Shown here one piece after another: positions 18,563 to 27,237 of a DNA stretch of 64,000 bases. Source of the DNA: Yoonia sp034652275 (GTDB taxonomy: Bacteria > Pseudomonadota > Alphaproteobacteria > Rhodobacterales > Rhodobacteraceae); NCBI RefSeq assembly GCF_034652275.1, contig NZ_JAXIWG010000002.1:496001-560000 (forward strand). The letters run 5' to 3'. The first letter of the stretch is position 1. Each line of letters begins with the position of its first letter. Under the pieces are notes generated by a model. It made no database searches, was not told the DNA's origin, and saw only the letters and a list, made by a program, of their open reading frames with translations. The translations under genes and the position numbers were made by a program.

Positions 18563-19388
18563 GGCCTGCGCGGTAATCGGGATAGATCAGCCGCACGCCC
18601 AACTCGTCCTTGATCCGGTCATTCCGCACCTTCTTGCTTTCGGCATAAAAACTGCGCGCCATCGGCGTCATCTCGGCGGTGGCGAAATCTTCGGCCGGGG
18701 GCAGCGGCAGGCCCAGCAGTTCGGCGGCATAGCCGATCACATCCTCGGGCGGGGCGGGATCGTCGTCACAGACGTTATAGATGCCGCCCGGATTGGGCCG
18801 CGCGATGGAGGCCGCCAGCACCTGCGCGATATCGGCGACATGGGTGCGGCTGAACACCTGCCCCGGTTTGATGATCCGCCGCGCGCTGCCGTCGCGCACC
18901 TTGGCGAAAGGGCCGCGCCCCGGCCCATAGATCCCCGCCAGCCGGAAGATATGCAGCGGCAGACCGGGGATCGCAGCCCAAGCTGCCTCGGCCTGCACCC
19001 GCGCGATGCCGCGTTTCGTGGCGGGTGTCAGAGGCGTGGTTTCGTCGACCCATTCGCCGTCGTGGTCGCCGTAAACACCCGTAGTCGACAGGTAACCGAC
19101 CCATGCGAATTGCCCCGCGCGTGATGCAATCTCGTCGTGCAGCGTGGCCAGCACGGGGTCGCCATGCTCGTCGGGGGCGGCTGAGATCAGCAGATGCGTG
19201 GCGGCATCAAGCGCTGGGCGCATGTCCGCACCGGGCCAGATGCGCGGCTCGACCCCCCTCTGATGCAGGCGGGCGGCCTTGTCCTCGGACCGGGTGGTGC
19301 CGATGATCCGCCAGTCCTGTTTCAGCAATATCTGCGCCAGCGCATCCGCGCTGAACCCATGTCCGAATGATAAAAGCGTCTGTGTCAT
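18528..19388 (-). CDS. NAD(P)-binding epimerase-like protein (atypical SDR, YeeZ type)
   Basis: 286 residues. The N-terminus LLSFGHGFSADAL replaces the classical GxxGxxG by a variant seen in YeeZ-like extended SDRs. YLSTTGVYGDHDGEWVDE carries the Tyr-side signature, and IFRLAGIYGPGRGP is the typical epimerase segment. It probably binds NAD(P), but the reaction is unknown. Start is the ATG in front of TQTLLSFGHG. Divergent from the TRAP operon. Confidence 0.82.
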   Translation of the reverse strand: MTQTLLSFGHGFSADALAQILLKQDWRIIGTTRSEDKAARLHQRGVEPRIWPGADMRPALDAATHLLISAAPDEHGDPVLATLHDEIASRAGQFAWVGYLSTTGVYGDHDGEWVDETTPLTPATKRGIARVQAEAAWAAIPGLPLHIFRLAGIYGPGRGPFAKVRDGSARRIIKPGQVFSRTHVADIAQVLAASIARPNPGGIYNVCDDDPAPPEDVIGYAAELLGLPLPPAEDFATAEMTPMARSFYAESKKVRNDRIKDELGVRLIYPDYRAGLRALLAQEDDV

Positions 19389-19585
19389 AAGGCTTGGTGC
19401 CGCAGCGCGTGACCGGGCGCAAGACCCCAAAGCGGGGGTGGCCGAGTGACTCCAATTAGTTAACGATTTGACAAAATCTCGATATCTGTTCCAATACCCG
19501 CGATCCGGCATGGTGCTTGAACATGCTGATGCCGGAAAAATGGGCTGTCATGGGACAGCTTTCAGATCGAAAAAAGGAGAAGGTT

Positions 19586-20551
19586 ATGAACAAGAACTGG
19601 ATGGCCGCGGGCGCCGCAGCCGTTGCGATGACGGGTGGCGCGGCCCACGCACAGGATACTTTCATTTCCATCGGGACAGGTGGCGTGACCGGCGTGTATT
19701 ACCCCGCAGGTGGCGCGATTTGCCGTCTTGTGAACCGTGACCGGTCCGAACATGGCATCCGCTGTGGTGTGGAATCCACGGGTGGGTCGATCTTCAACAT
19801 CAACGCGATCCGCGAAGGCGCGCTGGAATTTGGCGTGGCGCAGTCCGACTGGCAGTTCCATGCCTTCAACGGTACATCGCAATTTGAAGAAACTGGCGCA
19901 TTCGAAGACCTGCGCGCGGTATTCTCGCTGCACCCCGAACCTTTCACTGTGGTCGCCCGCGCCGATGCCGGCATCACCAATTTCGAGGACCTGCAAGGCA
20001 AGCGCGTGAACATCGGCAACCCCGGTTCCGGTCAGCGCGGCACGATGGATGTCGTGATGAACGCCTTGGGCTGGACCCTTGACGATTTCGCCGTCGCCTC
20101 TGAATTGCCACCGGCAGAACAGGCTGCCGCCCTGTGCGACAACAACATCGACGCGATGATCTATACCGTGGGCCACCCGTCCGGCGCCATTCAAGAGGCC
20201 ACAACCGCCTGCGACACCGTGCTGGTCAACGTCACCGGCGAGGCGATCGATGCGCTGATCGCGGAAAATCCCTATTACCGCGTCGCCACGATCCCCGGCG
20301 GCATGTACCGCGGGACCGATGCCGACGTGACGACCTTTGGTGTGGGGGCGACATTCGTTACCTCTGCCACGGTGCCTGACGATGTCGTCTATGAAGTGAC
20401 CGAAGCGATCTTTGGAAGCCTCGACCAGTTCCGCGAATTGCACCCCGCGCTTGCGGGTCTGGATGCCGCAGAGATGGTGAATGACGGCAATTCCGCCCCG
20501 ATCCACGAAGGCGCTGCGCGGTACTTCCGCGAAGCCGGCCTGATGGAGTGA
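19586..20551 (+). CDS. TAXI-family TRAP transporter solute-binding protein
   Basis: 321 residues with a signal peptide (about 1-22, ending GGAAHA) and the TAXI hallmark ISIGTGGVTGVYYPAGGAIC near the mature N-terminus. GSGQRGTMDVV and YTVGHPSGAIQEA are further family segments. It catches a substrate in the periplasm and delivers it to the fused permease encoded next. The start follows AAAAGGAGAAGG. Known TAXI proteins bind dicarboxylates, glutamate and related acids; this ligand is not predictable. Confidence 0.95.
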   Translation: MNKNWMAAGAAAVAMTGGAAHAQDTFISIGTGGVTGVYYPAGGAICRLVNRDRSEHGIRCGVESTGGSIFNINAIREGALEFGVAQSDWQFHAFNGTSQFEETGAFEDLRAVFSLHPEPFTVVARADAGITNFEDLQGKRVNIGNPGSGQRGTMDVVMNALGWTLDDFAVASELPPAEQAAALCDNNIDAMIYTVGHPSGAIQEATTACDTVLVNVTGEAIDALIAENPYYRVATIPGGMYRGTDADVTTFGVGATFVTSATVPDDVVYEVTEAIFGSLDQFRELHPALAGLDAAEMVNDGNSAPIHEGAARYFREAGLME

Positions 20552-20560
20552 CCCACGACG

Positions 20561-20593
20561 ATGCCCGCCTGCCGGTTGTCGGCAGGCGGGCAT
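20561..20593 (+). promoter_or_regulatory. Stable hairpin between receptor and permease genes
   Basis: ATGCCCGCCTGCCG-GTTGT-CGGCAGGCGGGCAT: a perfect 14-bp stem ten bases after the receptor stop, without a T-tract. Such hairpins commonly protect or partly terminate the upstream message so that the binding protein is made in excess of its permease. Confidence 0.7.
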
Positions 20594-20648
20594 TGCGCCG
20601 ATGCGTCCGCGTGGCGCTTTGCCAACCAGACATAACAAGGGGTGCGGT

Positions 20649-23291
20649 ATGAGCGACGAGAAGCGGGCGTCCGACCGGCGCGGATTCACCGACGAAGAAT
20701 TGCAGGATCTGGTTGCATCCACCGACAGCGGTGCGCGCAACCCGCACAATCGCGCGGTGGCGCTGCTGATTGCAGGGCTCGCATTGTTCTGGGCGCTGTT
20801 TCAGGTCTGGATCGCGGAACCGCAATTCTGGTTCGGGCAACTGCCTTTTGTCAAAATCCTCGGGTCCGACCAGACCCGCCCGATGCATCTGGCGCTGGCT
20901 TTGGCGCTGGCGTTTCTGGCCTATCCTGCCGCCAAGACATCGCCGCGCGACCACATTCCCTTATATGACTGGGCTTTGGCGATCCTTGGGGCGGGTGCCG
21001 CGCTTTATGTGTTCTGGTTCTCGCGTGAACTGGCTGGCACGGCGCGGTCGGGTTTGCCGACAGATGCACAAATCTGGATCGGCGCCATCGGCATTCTTGT
21101 CCTGCTTGAGGCCAGTCGCCGGTCGCTTGGCCCAGCCCTGACCATCGTCGCGGCGATCTTTCTGGCCTACAGCTATTTCGGCCAAGGCTGGCTGATCCCC
21201 GACCTGATCGCCCACAACGGGCGGAGCTTTACATCGATCATCAACACGCAGTGGCTGTCCACCGAAGGCGTCTTTGGCATCCCCTTGGGCGTGTCGACGT
21301 CCTTTGTGTTTCTGTTCGTGCTGTTCGGATCGCTTTTGGACAAAGCGGGCGCGGGCAATTATTTCATTAAGATGGCCTTTGCAGGGCTGGGGCACCTGCG
21401 CGGCGGGCCAGCCAAGGCCGCTGTCGTCGGCTCTGCCGCGACGGGCCTGATCTCGGGTTCGTCCATCGCCAATGTGGTCACCACCGGCACATTCACCATT
21501 CCGCTGATGAAGCGCGTGGGCTTTTCCAGCGAAAAGGCAGGTGCGGTCGAGGTTGCATCCTCGGTCAACGGCCAGATCATGCCGCCAGTGATGGGGGCGG
21601 CCGCGTTCCTGATGGTTGAATTCATCGGGATTTCCTATCTGGAGGTGATCAAGCACGCCTTCATTCCCGCGATTATCAGCTATATCGCGCTGGTTTACAT
21701 CGTGCATCTGGAAGCCTTGAAAAACGACATGCCTGCCCTTGGCGAAGGCGGCAGCCTGCTCGCCATGCTGTTGCGGGTGTTTATCGGTTTCGCGGTGGCC
21801 GGAGCGGTGTTCTATGGCGTGATCTGGGCTGTGGGCGTGTTGCGGGCTGTCGCTCCGGGGATTGCGCCTTTCGTGATTTTCGCGGCGGTGGCTGGGCTTT
21901 ATCTTGCGGCGCTGCGTGTCGCGTCGAAAAGACCAGAGCTGGAAATCGACGATCCCAACGCCAAACAGATCAAGCTGCCCGTCATGGCAGAGGTCGTGCC
22001 CACGGGGTTGCATTACATCCTGCCGATCATCGTGCTGGTCTGGTTCCTGATGGTCGAACGGCAATCGCCCGCGAAATCGGCGTTCTATGCGGTGCTGGTG
22101 ATGCTGGTGATCCTGCTCACGCAAAAGCCGATCAAGGCGCTGATGCGCGGGCAAACCGATCTTGGCGCGCAGTTCCGCGCCGGTTTCGATGACCTGATCG
22201 AAGGGCTGATCGCGGGATCGCGCAACATGATCGGCATCGCTGTCGCAACGGGTGCCGCCGGTATCATCGTGGCGACCGTGACGCGCACGCCGATCGGCAC
22301 CGAATTGGCTGGTCTGGTCGAGATGCTGTCGGGCGGTAACCTGTTCATCATGTTGCTACTGGTGGGGGTATTCTCATTGGTGCTGGGCCTCGGCCTGCCG
22401 ACGACGGCCAATTACATCGTCGTGTCGTCGCTGATGGCGGGGGTCGTGGTCAGCCTTGGGGCGGATCAGGGTTTGATCATCCCGCTGATCGCGGCGCATC
22501 TCTTCGTGTTCTATTTCGGGATCATGGCCGATGTGACGCCGCCCGTGGGTCTGGCCAGTTTCGCTGCTGCCGCCGTGTCGGGGGGCGATCCGATCAAGAC
22601 GGGTTTCACCGCGTTCTTCTATAGCCTGCGCACCGTCGCCTTGCCGTTCCTGTTTGTCTATAATCCGGCGCTGATCCTGTTCGGAGTCGATCTGGGGACT
22701 TGGGCGGGCATTCTGGTCGCTGTGCAAATCTTCATCGTGGCGACGTTTGCCATGTTGCTGTTTGCTGCCGCGACCCAAGGCTATTTCCTTGCGCCCTCGC
22801 GCCTGTGGGAATCGGGGGCCTTGCTGGTTGTGGCCTTCACCCTGTTCGTGCCGAATTTCTGGCTGGACCGTGTGCAGCCCCGCTTTGCCGAACTGCCCGG
22901 CACCAGTTTCGAGACAGTGCTGCAGGAAACCGAACAGGGCGATTTCTTTCGCATCGTCCTGCAAGGGCCTGATTTCAACACAGGTGATCTGCGGCAAACG
23001 ACGATTCGCTTCGACATCGACGACACGCCGCCTGAGCAAAGGCTGAATGCGACGGGCTTTTTCCTGATGCCGATCGGCGAGCAGATGATGATGGACGAAC
23101 CGATGCCGGGCAGCCCCTATGCAGCTTCTTTGCGCAGCTTTGATTTCTACGGTCTGGATCAGGTCGAAATCCTGCGCGTCGAAACCCCGCGTGACCGGAT
23201 GCCGCAAGAAATCTTCTACTTGCCTGCCTTCCTGTTGCTGGGCCTTGTTATTCTCTTCCAGCGCCGCCGCCAGACGAAACCCGCATTCTGA
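20649..23291 (+). CDS. TRAP transporter fused permease (4TM+12TM, TAXI type) with C-terminal DUF3394-like domain
   Basis: 880 residues. The N-terminal part contains the small-subunit-like helices; the large DctM-like part shows GGPAKAAVVGSAATGLISGS, GFSSEKAGAVEVASSVNGQI, MPPVMGAAAFLM and GLGLPTTANYIV, the conserved substrate and sodium region of TRAP permeases. After about residue 720 a periplasmic beta-rich domain (DUF3394-like) and a last membrane helix follow. It drives uptake with the sodium or proton gradient. It starts 98 bases after the receptor gene. Confidence 0.93.
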   Translation: MSDEKRASDRRGFTDEELQDLVASTDSGARNPHNRAVALLIAGLALFWALFQVWIAEPQFWFGQLPFVKILGSDQTRPMHLALALALAFLAYPAAKTSPRDHIPLYDWALAILGAGAALYVFWFSRELAGTARSGLPTDAQIWIGAIGILVLLEASRRSLGPALTIVAAIFLAYSYFGQGWLIPDLIAHNGRSFTSIINTQWLSTEGVFGIPLGVSTSFVFLFVLFGSLLDKAGAGNYFIKMAFAGLGHLRGGPAKAAVVGSAATGLISGSSIANVVTTGTFTIPLMKRVGFSSEKAGAVEVASSVNGQIMPPVMGAAAFLMVEFIGISYLEVIKHAFIPAIISYIALVYIVHLEALKNDMPALGEGGSLLAMLLRVFIGFAVAGAVFYGVIWAVGVLRAVAPGIAPFVIFAAVAGLYLAALRVASKRPELEIDDPNAKQIKLPVMAEVVPTGLHYILPIIVLVWFLMVERQSPAKSAFYAVLVMLVILLTQKPIKALMRGQTDLGAQFRAGFDDLIEGLIAGSRNMIGIAVATGAAGIIVATVTRTPIGTELAGLVEMLSGGNLFIMLLLVGVFSLVLGLGLPTTANYIVVSSLMAGVVVSLGADQGLIIPLIAAHLFVFYFGIMADVTPPVGLASFAAAAVSGGDPIKTGFTAFFYSLRTVALPFLFVYNPALILFGVDLGTWAGILVAVQIFIVATFAMLLFAAATQGYFLAPSRLWESGALLVVAFTLFVPNFWLDRVQPRFAELPGTSFETVLQETEQGDFFRIVLQGPDFNTGDLRQTTIRFDIDDTPPEQRLNATGFFLMPIGEQMMMDEPMPGSPYAASLRSFDFYGLDQVEILRVETPRDRMPQEIFYLPAFLLLGLVILFQRRRQTKPAF

Positions 23292-23301
23292 GGATGAACC
23301 G

Positions 23302-23727
23302 ATGACCAAATCCGTCCTGATGCCCATCGACCTGACCGACAATGAAAGCTGGCCCGCCGCCCTGCGAGAGGCGCTTTTGATGGTCGGCAATGACGGCATC
23401 CTGCATGTCATCAGCGTCCTGCCCGATTTCGGGCTGGCGCAGGTCAGCGGTTACTTCAAGAAAAACTACGAGAAAGAGGCGATCAAGGCCTTTGGCGCGG
23501 CCCTGACCGACTGGATCAACGACAATGTGCCGGACAGCGTCGAAGTGCATCCGCACATCCTGCACGGCACGATCTATGATGAAATCCTGCGGGCTGCGAA
23601 CAAGCTGGCGGTCGATGTTATCGTGATGGGCTCGCACCGGCCGGCGTTTCGCGATTACTTGCTGGGGCCGAACGCTGCGCGCGTGGTCCGGCATGCCAAT
23701 TGTTCGGTCTATGTCGTGAGGAGCTGA
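23302..23727 (+). CDS. Universal stress protein, TRAP-associated
   Basis: 141 residues, one UspA domain. It begins VLMPIDLTDNES and ends with the nucleotide-loop pattern MGSHRPAFRDYLLGPNAARV followed by VRHANCSVYVV (G-2x-G-9x-G type). Genes of this type often follow TRAP permeases; TeaD of the Halomonas ectoine transporter binds ATP and damps uptake. A similar role here is inference from position. It starts ten bases after the permease gene. Confidence 0.92.
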   Translation: MTKSVLMPIDLTDNESWPAALREALLMVGNDGILHVISVLPDFGLAQVSGYFKKNYEKEAIKAFGAALTDWINDNVPDSVEVHPHILHGTIYDEILRAANKLAVDVIVMGSHRPAFRDYLLGPNAARVVRHANCSVYVVRS

Positions 23728-23729
23728 CC

Positions 23730-25058
23730 TTGTCCCACCACGTTTTCGGTCGCGCCACCAAAGGCCAGCTTGCGCAGGCAGTCGCGGGGGACGGTTGCTA
23801 TATCATCGACGCGGACGGTAAACGCTATCTGGACGGATCGGGGGGCGCGGCCGTGTCCTGCCTAGGCCATTCGGACGCGGATGTGCGCGCGGCGTTGCAT
23901 GACCAGTTGGACAAGATCGCCTTTGCCCATACCGGATTTTTCACAACAGATGTCGCCGAGGACCTTGCCGACCTGCTGATCGCCGACGCGCCCGAAGGGT
24001 TGGACCGCGTCTACCTCGTTTCCGGCGGGTCAGAGGCGGTGGAAGCGGCGATCAAGCTTGCCCGCCAGTATTTCATGGAAACCGGCCAGCCGCAGCGCCA
24101 CCGTGTCATCGCACGGCGGCAAAGCTATCACGGCAATACGCTGGGCGCTCTGGCGGCGGGTGGCAATGCATGGCGGCGCGCGCAGTTCGCGCCTTTGCTG
24201 GCGGACACCAGCCATATCGCGCCGTGTTATGAATACCGCGACCGGCAGGACGGGGAAACGCCCGAGGCTTACGGTCTGCGTGTCGCGGATGAGCTTGAGG
24301 CGGAAATCCAGCGTCTTGGCCCTGAAACGGTGATGGCCTTTGTTGCCGAGCCTGTTGTGGGTGCCACGATGGGTGCTGTGCCTGCCGTGCCGGGGTATCT
24401 GAAGCGTATCCGCGAGATCTGCGACCGCCATGGCGTGCTGCTTATTCTGGACGAGGTGATGTGCGGCATGGGCCGGACCGGTCATCTTTACGCCTGTGCC
24501 GAGGATGGCGTCGCGCCTGACATGATTACCGTGGCCAAGGGCTTGGGTGCCGGTTACCAGCCCATCGGCGCGCTGATCTGCACGGGCAAGATATACGATG
24601 CCATCGCCACCGGGTCGGGGTTTTTCCAGCATGGCCATACCTATATGGGTCACGCCATGGCCGCCGCCGGTGCCGGTGCCGTGCTGCGTGCGATCCGTGA
24701 CCGTGGGTTGCTGCCACGTGTGCAGGAAGCGGGCGAGACGCTGGATGCCGCCTTGCGCGCGCGGTTCGGCCAGCATCCGCATATCGGCGATATCCGCGGG
24801 CGCGGGCTGTTTCGCGGGCTGGAACTGGTCGCGGACCGTGAAACCAAGGCGGTGTTCGACCCCGCCCGCAAACTGCACGCCAAGATCAAGGCAGCGGCGA
24901 TGGAGGCGGGGCTGATCTGCTATCCGATGGGTGGCACGATTGACGGACAGCGGGGCGATCACATCCTGCTCGCCCCGCCATTCATCATCAGCGACGACCA
25001 GATCGGCGAATTGACCGACAAGCTGGGGCAGGCCATCGACAGCGCACTGGCCGCATGA
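23730..25058 (+). CDS. Class III PLP aminotransferase
   Basis: 442 residues from the TTG at 23730, seven bases after AGGAG and two bases after the Usp stop; no good ATG fits the conserved start SHHVFGRATKG. Class III motifs: YLVSGGSEAVEAAIKLARQY, SYHGNTLGALAAGG, ILDEVMCGMGRTG and the PLP lysine in ITVAKGLGAGYQPIGAL. The family acts on omega- or beta-amino groups. Position between a transporter and a BKACE enzyme suggests it makes a keto acid from the imported compound. Overlaps the next gene by four bases (ATGA). Confidence 0.9.
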   Translation: MSHHVFGRATKGQLAQAVAGDGCYIIDADGKRYLDGSGGAAVSCLGHSDADVRAALHDQLDKIAFAHTGFFTTDVAEDLADLLIADAPEGLDRVYLVSGGSEAVEAAIKLARQYFMETGQPQRHRVIARRQSYHGNTLGALAAGGNAWRRAQFAPLLADTSHIAPCYEYRDRQDGETPEAYGLRVADELEAEIQRLGPETVMAFVAEPVVGATMGAVPAVPGYLKRIREICDRHGVLLILDEVMCGMGRTGHLYACAEDGVAPDMITVAKGLGAGYQPIGALICTGKIYDAIATGSGFFQHGHTYMGHAMAAAGAGAVLRAIRDRGLLPRVQEAGETLDAALRARFGQHPHIGDIRGRGLFRGLELVADRETKAVFDPARKLHAKIKAAAMEAGLICYPMGGTIDGQRGDHILLAPPFIISDDQIGELTDKLGQAIDSALAA

Positions 25059-25828
25059 CGCGCCTGTTGCCTTTGCCGCAGATCATGGTTGCGCCCAACG
25101 GCGCGCGCCGTGGCAAGGCGGATCATGCGGCCCTGCCTGTCACGATTGCCGAAACCGTGGATACAGCCCGCGCCTGCCATGCGGCCGGGGCTTGCGCCCT
25201 GCACGCCCATGTGCGCGACGCGGATGGGGCGCATGTGCTGGATGCAGGGCTTTACGCCGAACTGATCGCGGAAATGGCGCAGGCCGTGCCGGATATGCCT
25301 GTGCAGATCACGACCGAGGCAGCAGGCATCTTTTCCCCCGCCGATCAGCGCGCCTTGCTGCGCCGGATCACGCCGGAAGGTGTGTCGATTGCACTGGTCG
25401 AAATGCTGGCCGATGGCGACCGCGCCGCTGCACGGCGGTGCTATCTTGCTCTGGCCGAGGCGGGTGTCGCGGTGCAGCACATCCTCTATGATCCCGCGCA
25501 GGTGCGGCAGTTGGCGGTTGAAATCGCTGGCGGCACGATCCCGCCCGAAAATCTGAGCGTTTTGTATGTTCTGGGCCGCTATACGCCGGGCCAGGTCAGC
25601 AGGCCGGAGGATCTGACACCTTTCCTGTTAGCGGCTAAGGATGCGGCGCTGGTGCCCGACTGGGCGATTTGCGCCTTTGGACAAGGGGAAACCGCTTGTC
25701 TGATCGCCGCGCAGGCGCTTGGCGGCAAGCTCAGGGTCGGGTTCGAGAACAACCTGCACATGGCTGACGGGCGTATCGCCGATGACAATGCCATGCGCGT
25801 TGCCGAACTGGTCGGGGCGATCCGCTAG
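25055..25828 (+). CDS. BKACE (DUF849) beta-keto acid cleavage enzyme family protein
   Basis: 257 residues, slightly short for the family. Signatures: IMVAPNGARRGKADH at the N-terminus, the metal pair in LHAHVRDADGAH, QITTEAAG, and GFENNLHMADGRIADDNA near the C-terminus. BKACE enzymes react a beta-keto acid with acetyl-CoA to give acetoacetate and a new acyl-CoA, as in lysine fermentation. The substrate differs between members and is unknown here. It ends in CTAG, where its stop and that of the convergent exonuclease gene share bases. Confidence 0.9.
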   Translation: MTRLLPLPQIMVAPNGARRGKADHAALPVTIAETVDTARACHAAGACALHAHVRDADGAHVLDAGLYAELIAEMAQAVPDMPVQITTEAAGIFSPADQRALLRRITPEGVSIALVEMLADGDRAAARRCYLALAEAGVAVQHILYDPAQVRQLAVEIAGGTIPPENLSVLYVLGRYTPGQVSRPEDLTPFLLAAKDAALVPDWAICAFGQGETACLIAAQALGGKLRVGFENNLHMADGRIADDNAMRVAELVGAIR

Positions 25829-27237
25829 CTGTTCATGTCCGGCAACAGGCGCTTGTGCTTGCGGATTTCGTTGACGACCGCACCAAAGGTGGTCAGGCCG
25901 CGCGCTTCCAGCATCGGGACCATCCGGAGGAATATGTCGCGTGTTGCGATGGCATCACCGATCGCGGTGTGCCGGTGCTCGTCCAGCAATTCGATCCCCA
26001 GCCGTGTGGCCAGTTCGTCCAGCGTATGCCCTTCGGTGATCCCGAACAGCACGGCGGACAATAGGACTGTGTCCAGCACCGGATGATCGAATTTCACCCC
26101 AATCTTGGGCGCGTAACGGTGAAAGAACGACAGATCAAAAGGCGCGTTGTGCGCGACCAGTACAGCGTCGCGCGCAAAGCTGTGAAACCTGCGCCCCGCC
26201 TGCACCATGTCGGGTGCATCTTTCACCATGGAGTCGGTGATGCGGTGCACGGCGGTCGAGGTCGCGGGGATAGGGCGGCCGGGATTGACGAGGATATCGA
26301 GCACCTCGCCCGGGGCCTGTTGGCCATTTACGACACGCAGCGCGCCGATCTGGACGACCTCGTCCTTGTTGGGCAGAAAGCCCGTGGTTTCGGTATCAAA
26401 GACCACATAGGTCAGATCGCGCAGCGGCACATCCTGAATATCGCGGGTCTCGGTCCGGGTGGTCATCGCGAAATCGAACACGACGGGGCGTGCGGGGCTT
26501 GCCTCGCGCGGGACCGGAAAGCTGAGCATGTAGCCTTGGTCGCGCCCGAGGTTGTGCAAGCTGACATCCAGCAGGCGTGCGCCGTCGGCAGTGGCAATTT
26601 GCTGGTCCAGCGTCGCGCGTCCGCTGCGGGCAAGGTTTGTGAGGGCGGCGCGCAGGTAGGTTTCGTCAAAATAGTCGAAGATCTTTTGCCCCAGTCCCAG
26701 ATGGTGCTGGTCGTCCAGCATCAGCGCGGCATGGCCATCGTAAAGCGCGATCCGGTGGTCGGGGCTGACCATCAAAACGGCCGCAGGGATCGCCGACAGG
26801 ATTTGTGTAAGATGTTCGCGTTCGGTGGCAAGCTTGCTGGTATAACGCGCCAGATTGGCATCCGCCTCGGCGCGCGCAGAGGCAAGGCGTGCAGACAGTG
26901 CCGCCGCGCCTTGCGCCACATCCCCCAGATGCCGCGCCATTGCAGCGTCGATGCCACGGTCCATCGCTGTCGCGGCATGGGTCTGCATCGCTGCTGCCAG
27001 CCGTTCCATCGGGCGTGCGACCATATCATCGACGATGAACCATGCCAGCGCGCAGATACCAAGGATCGTGAAACCCGCCAACAACCCCGCGCTGATCAGC
27101 ACCGATCTGGGGTCGGTATGGTCAAGCCGCGCTTCGGCCATCATCAGCGCACCCGCCACCGCCCCGATGCAGCAAGCTGCGAGCAGGGCGAACAGGGCGA
27201 GCGTACGCTGGCGTGGGCGAAGCCGGTCGAACATCAT
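25825..27237 (-). CDS. Membrane-bound PAS-like domain protein with DEDDh 3'-5' exonuclease domain
   Basis: 470 residues. Two membrane helices (about 14-35 and 47-69) are followed by a HAMP-like/coiled-coil linker (70-142), a PAS-like domain (about 143-240) and a DnaQ-type exonuclease (about 272-445). All catalytic residues of the DEDDh class are present: Asp281 and Glu283 (VVFDTETTG), Asp368 (AHNAPFDLSFF), and His423 with Asp428 (HTAIGDA). The build is that of a sensor kinase with the kinase replaced by an exonuclease. It is the last gene of the acs-symporter operon and overlaps the gene before it (ATGATG). The substrate could be RNA, DNA or a small oligonucleotide signal. Confidence 0.88.
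   Translation of the reverse strand: MMFDRLRPRQRTLALFALLAACCIGAVAGALMMAEARLDHTDPRSVLISAGLLAGFTILGICALAWFIVDDMVARPMERLAAAMQTHAATAMDRGIDAAMARHLGDVAQGAAALSARLASARAEADANLARYTSKLATEREHLTQILSAIPAAVLMVSPDHRIALYDGHAALMLDDQHHLGLGQKIFDYFDETYLRAALTNLARSGRATLDQQIATADGARLLDVSLHNLGRDQGYMLSFPVPREASPARPVVFDFAMTTRTETRDIQDVPLRDLTYVVFDTETTGFLPNKDEVVQIGALRVVNGQQAPGEVLDILVNPGRPIPATSTAVHRITDSMVKDAPDMVQAGRRFHSFARDAVLVAHNAPFDLSFFHRYAPKIGVKFDHPVLDTVLLSAVLFGITEGHTLDELATRLGIELLDEHRHTAIGDAIATRDIFLRMVPMLEARGLTTFGAVVNEIRKHKRLLPDMNS

Noticed and set aside
19427..19460. tRNA-like start GGGGTGGCCGAGTG resembling the 5' end of tRNA-Ser/Leu
   Set aside because: Only the first 15 or so bases agree; no anticodon arm, T-loop or matching acceptor strand follows.
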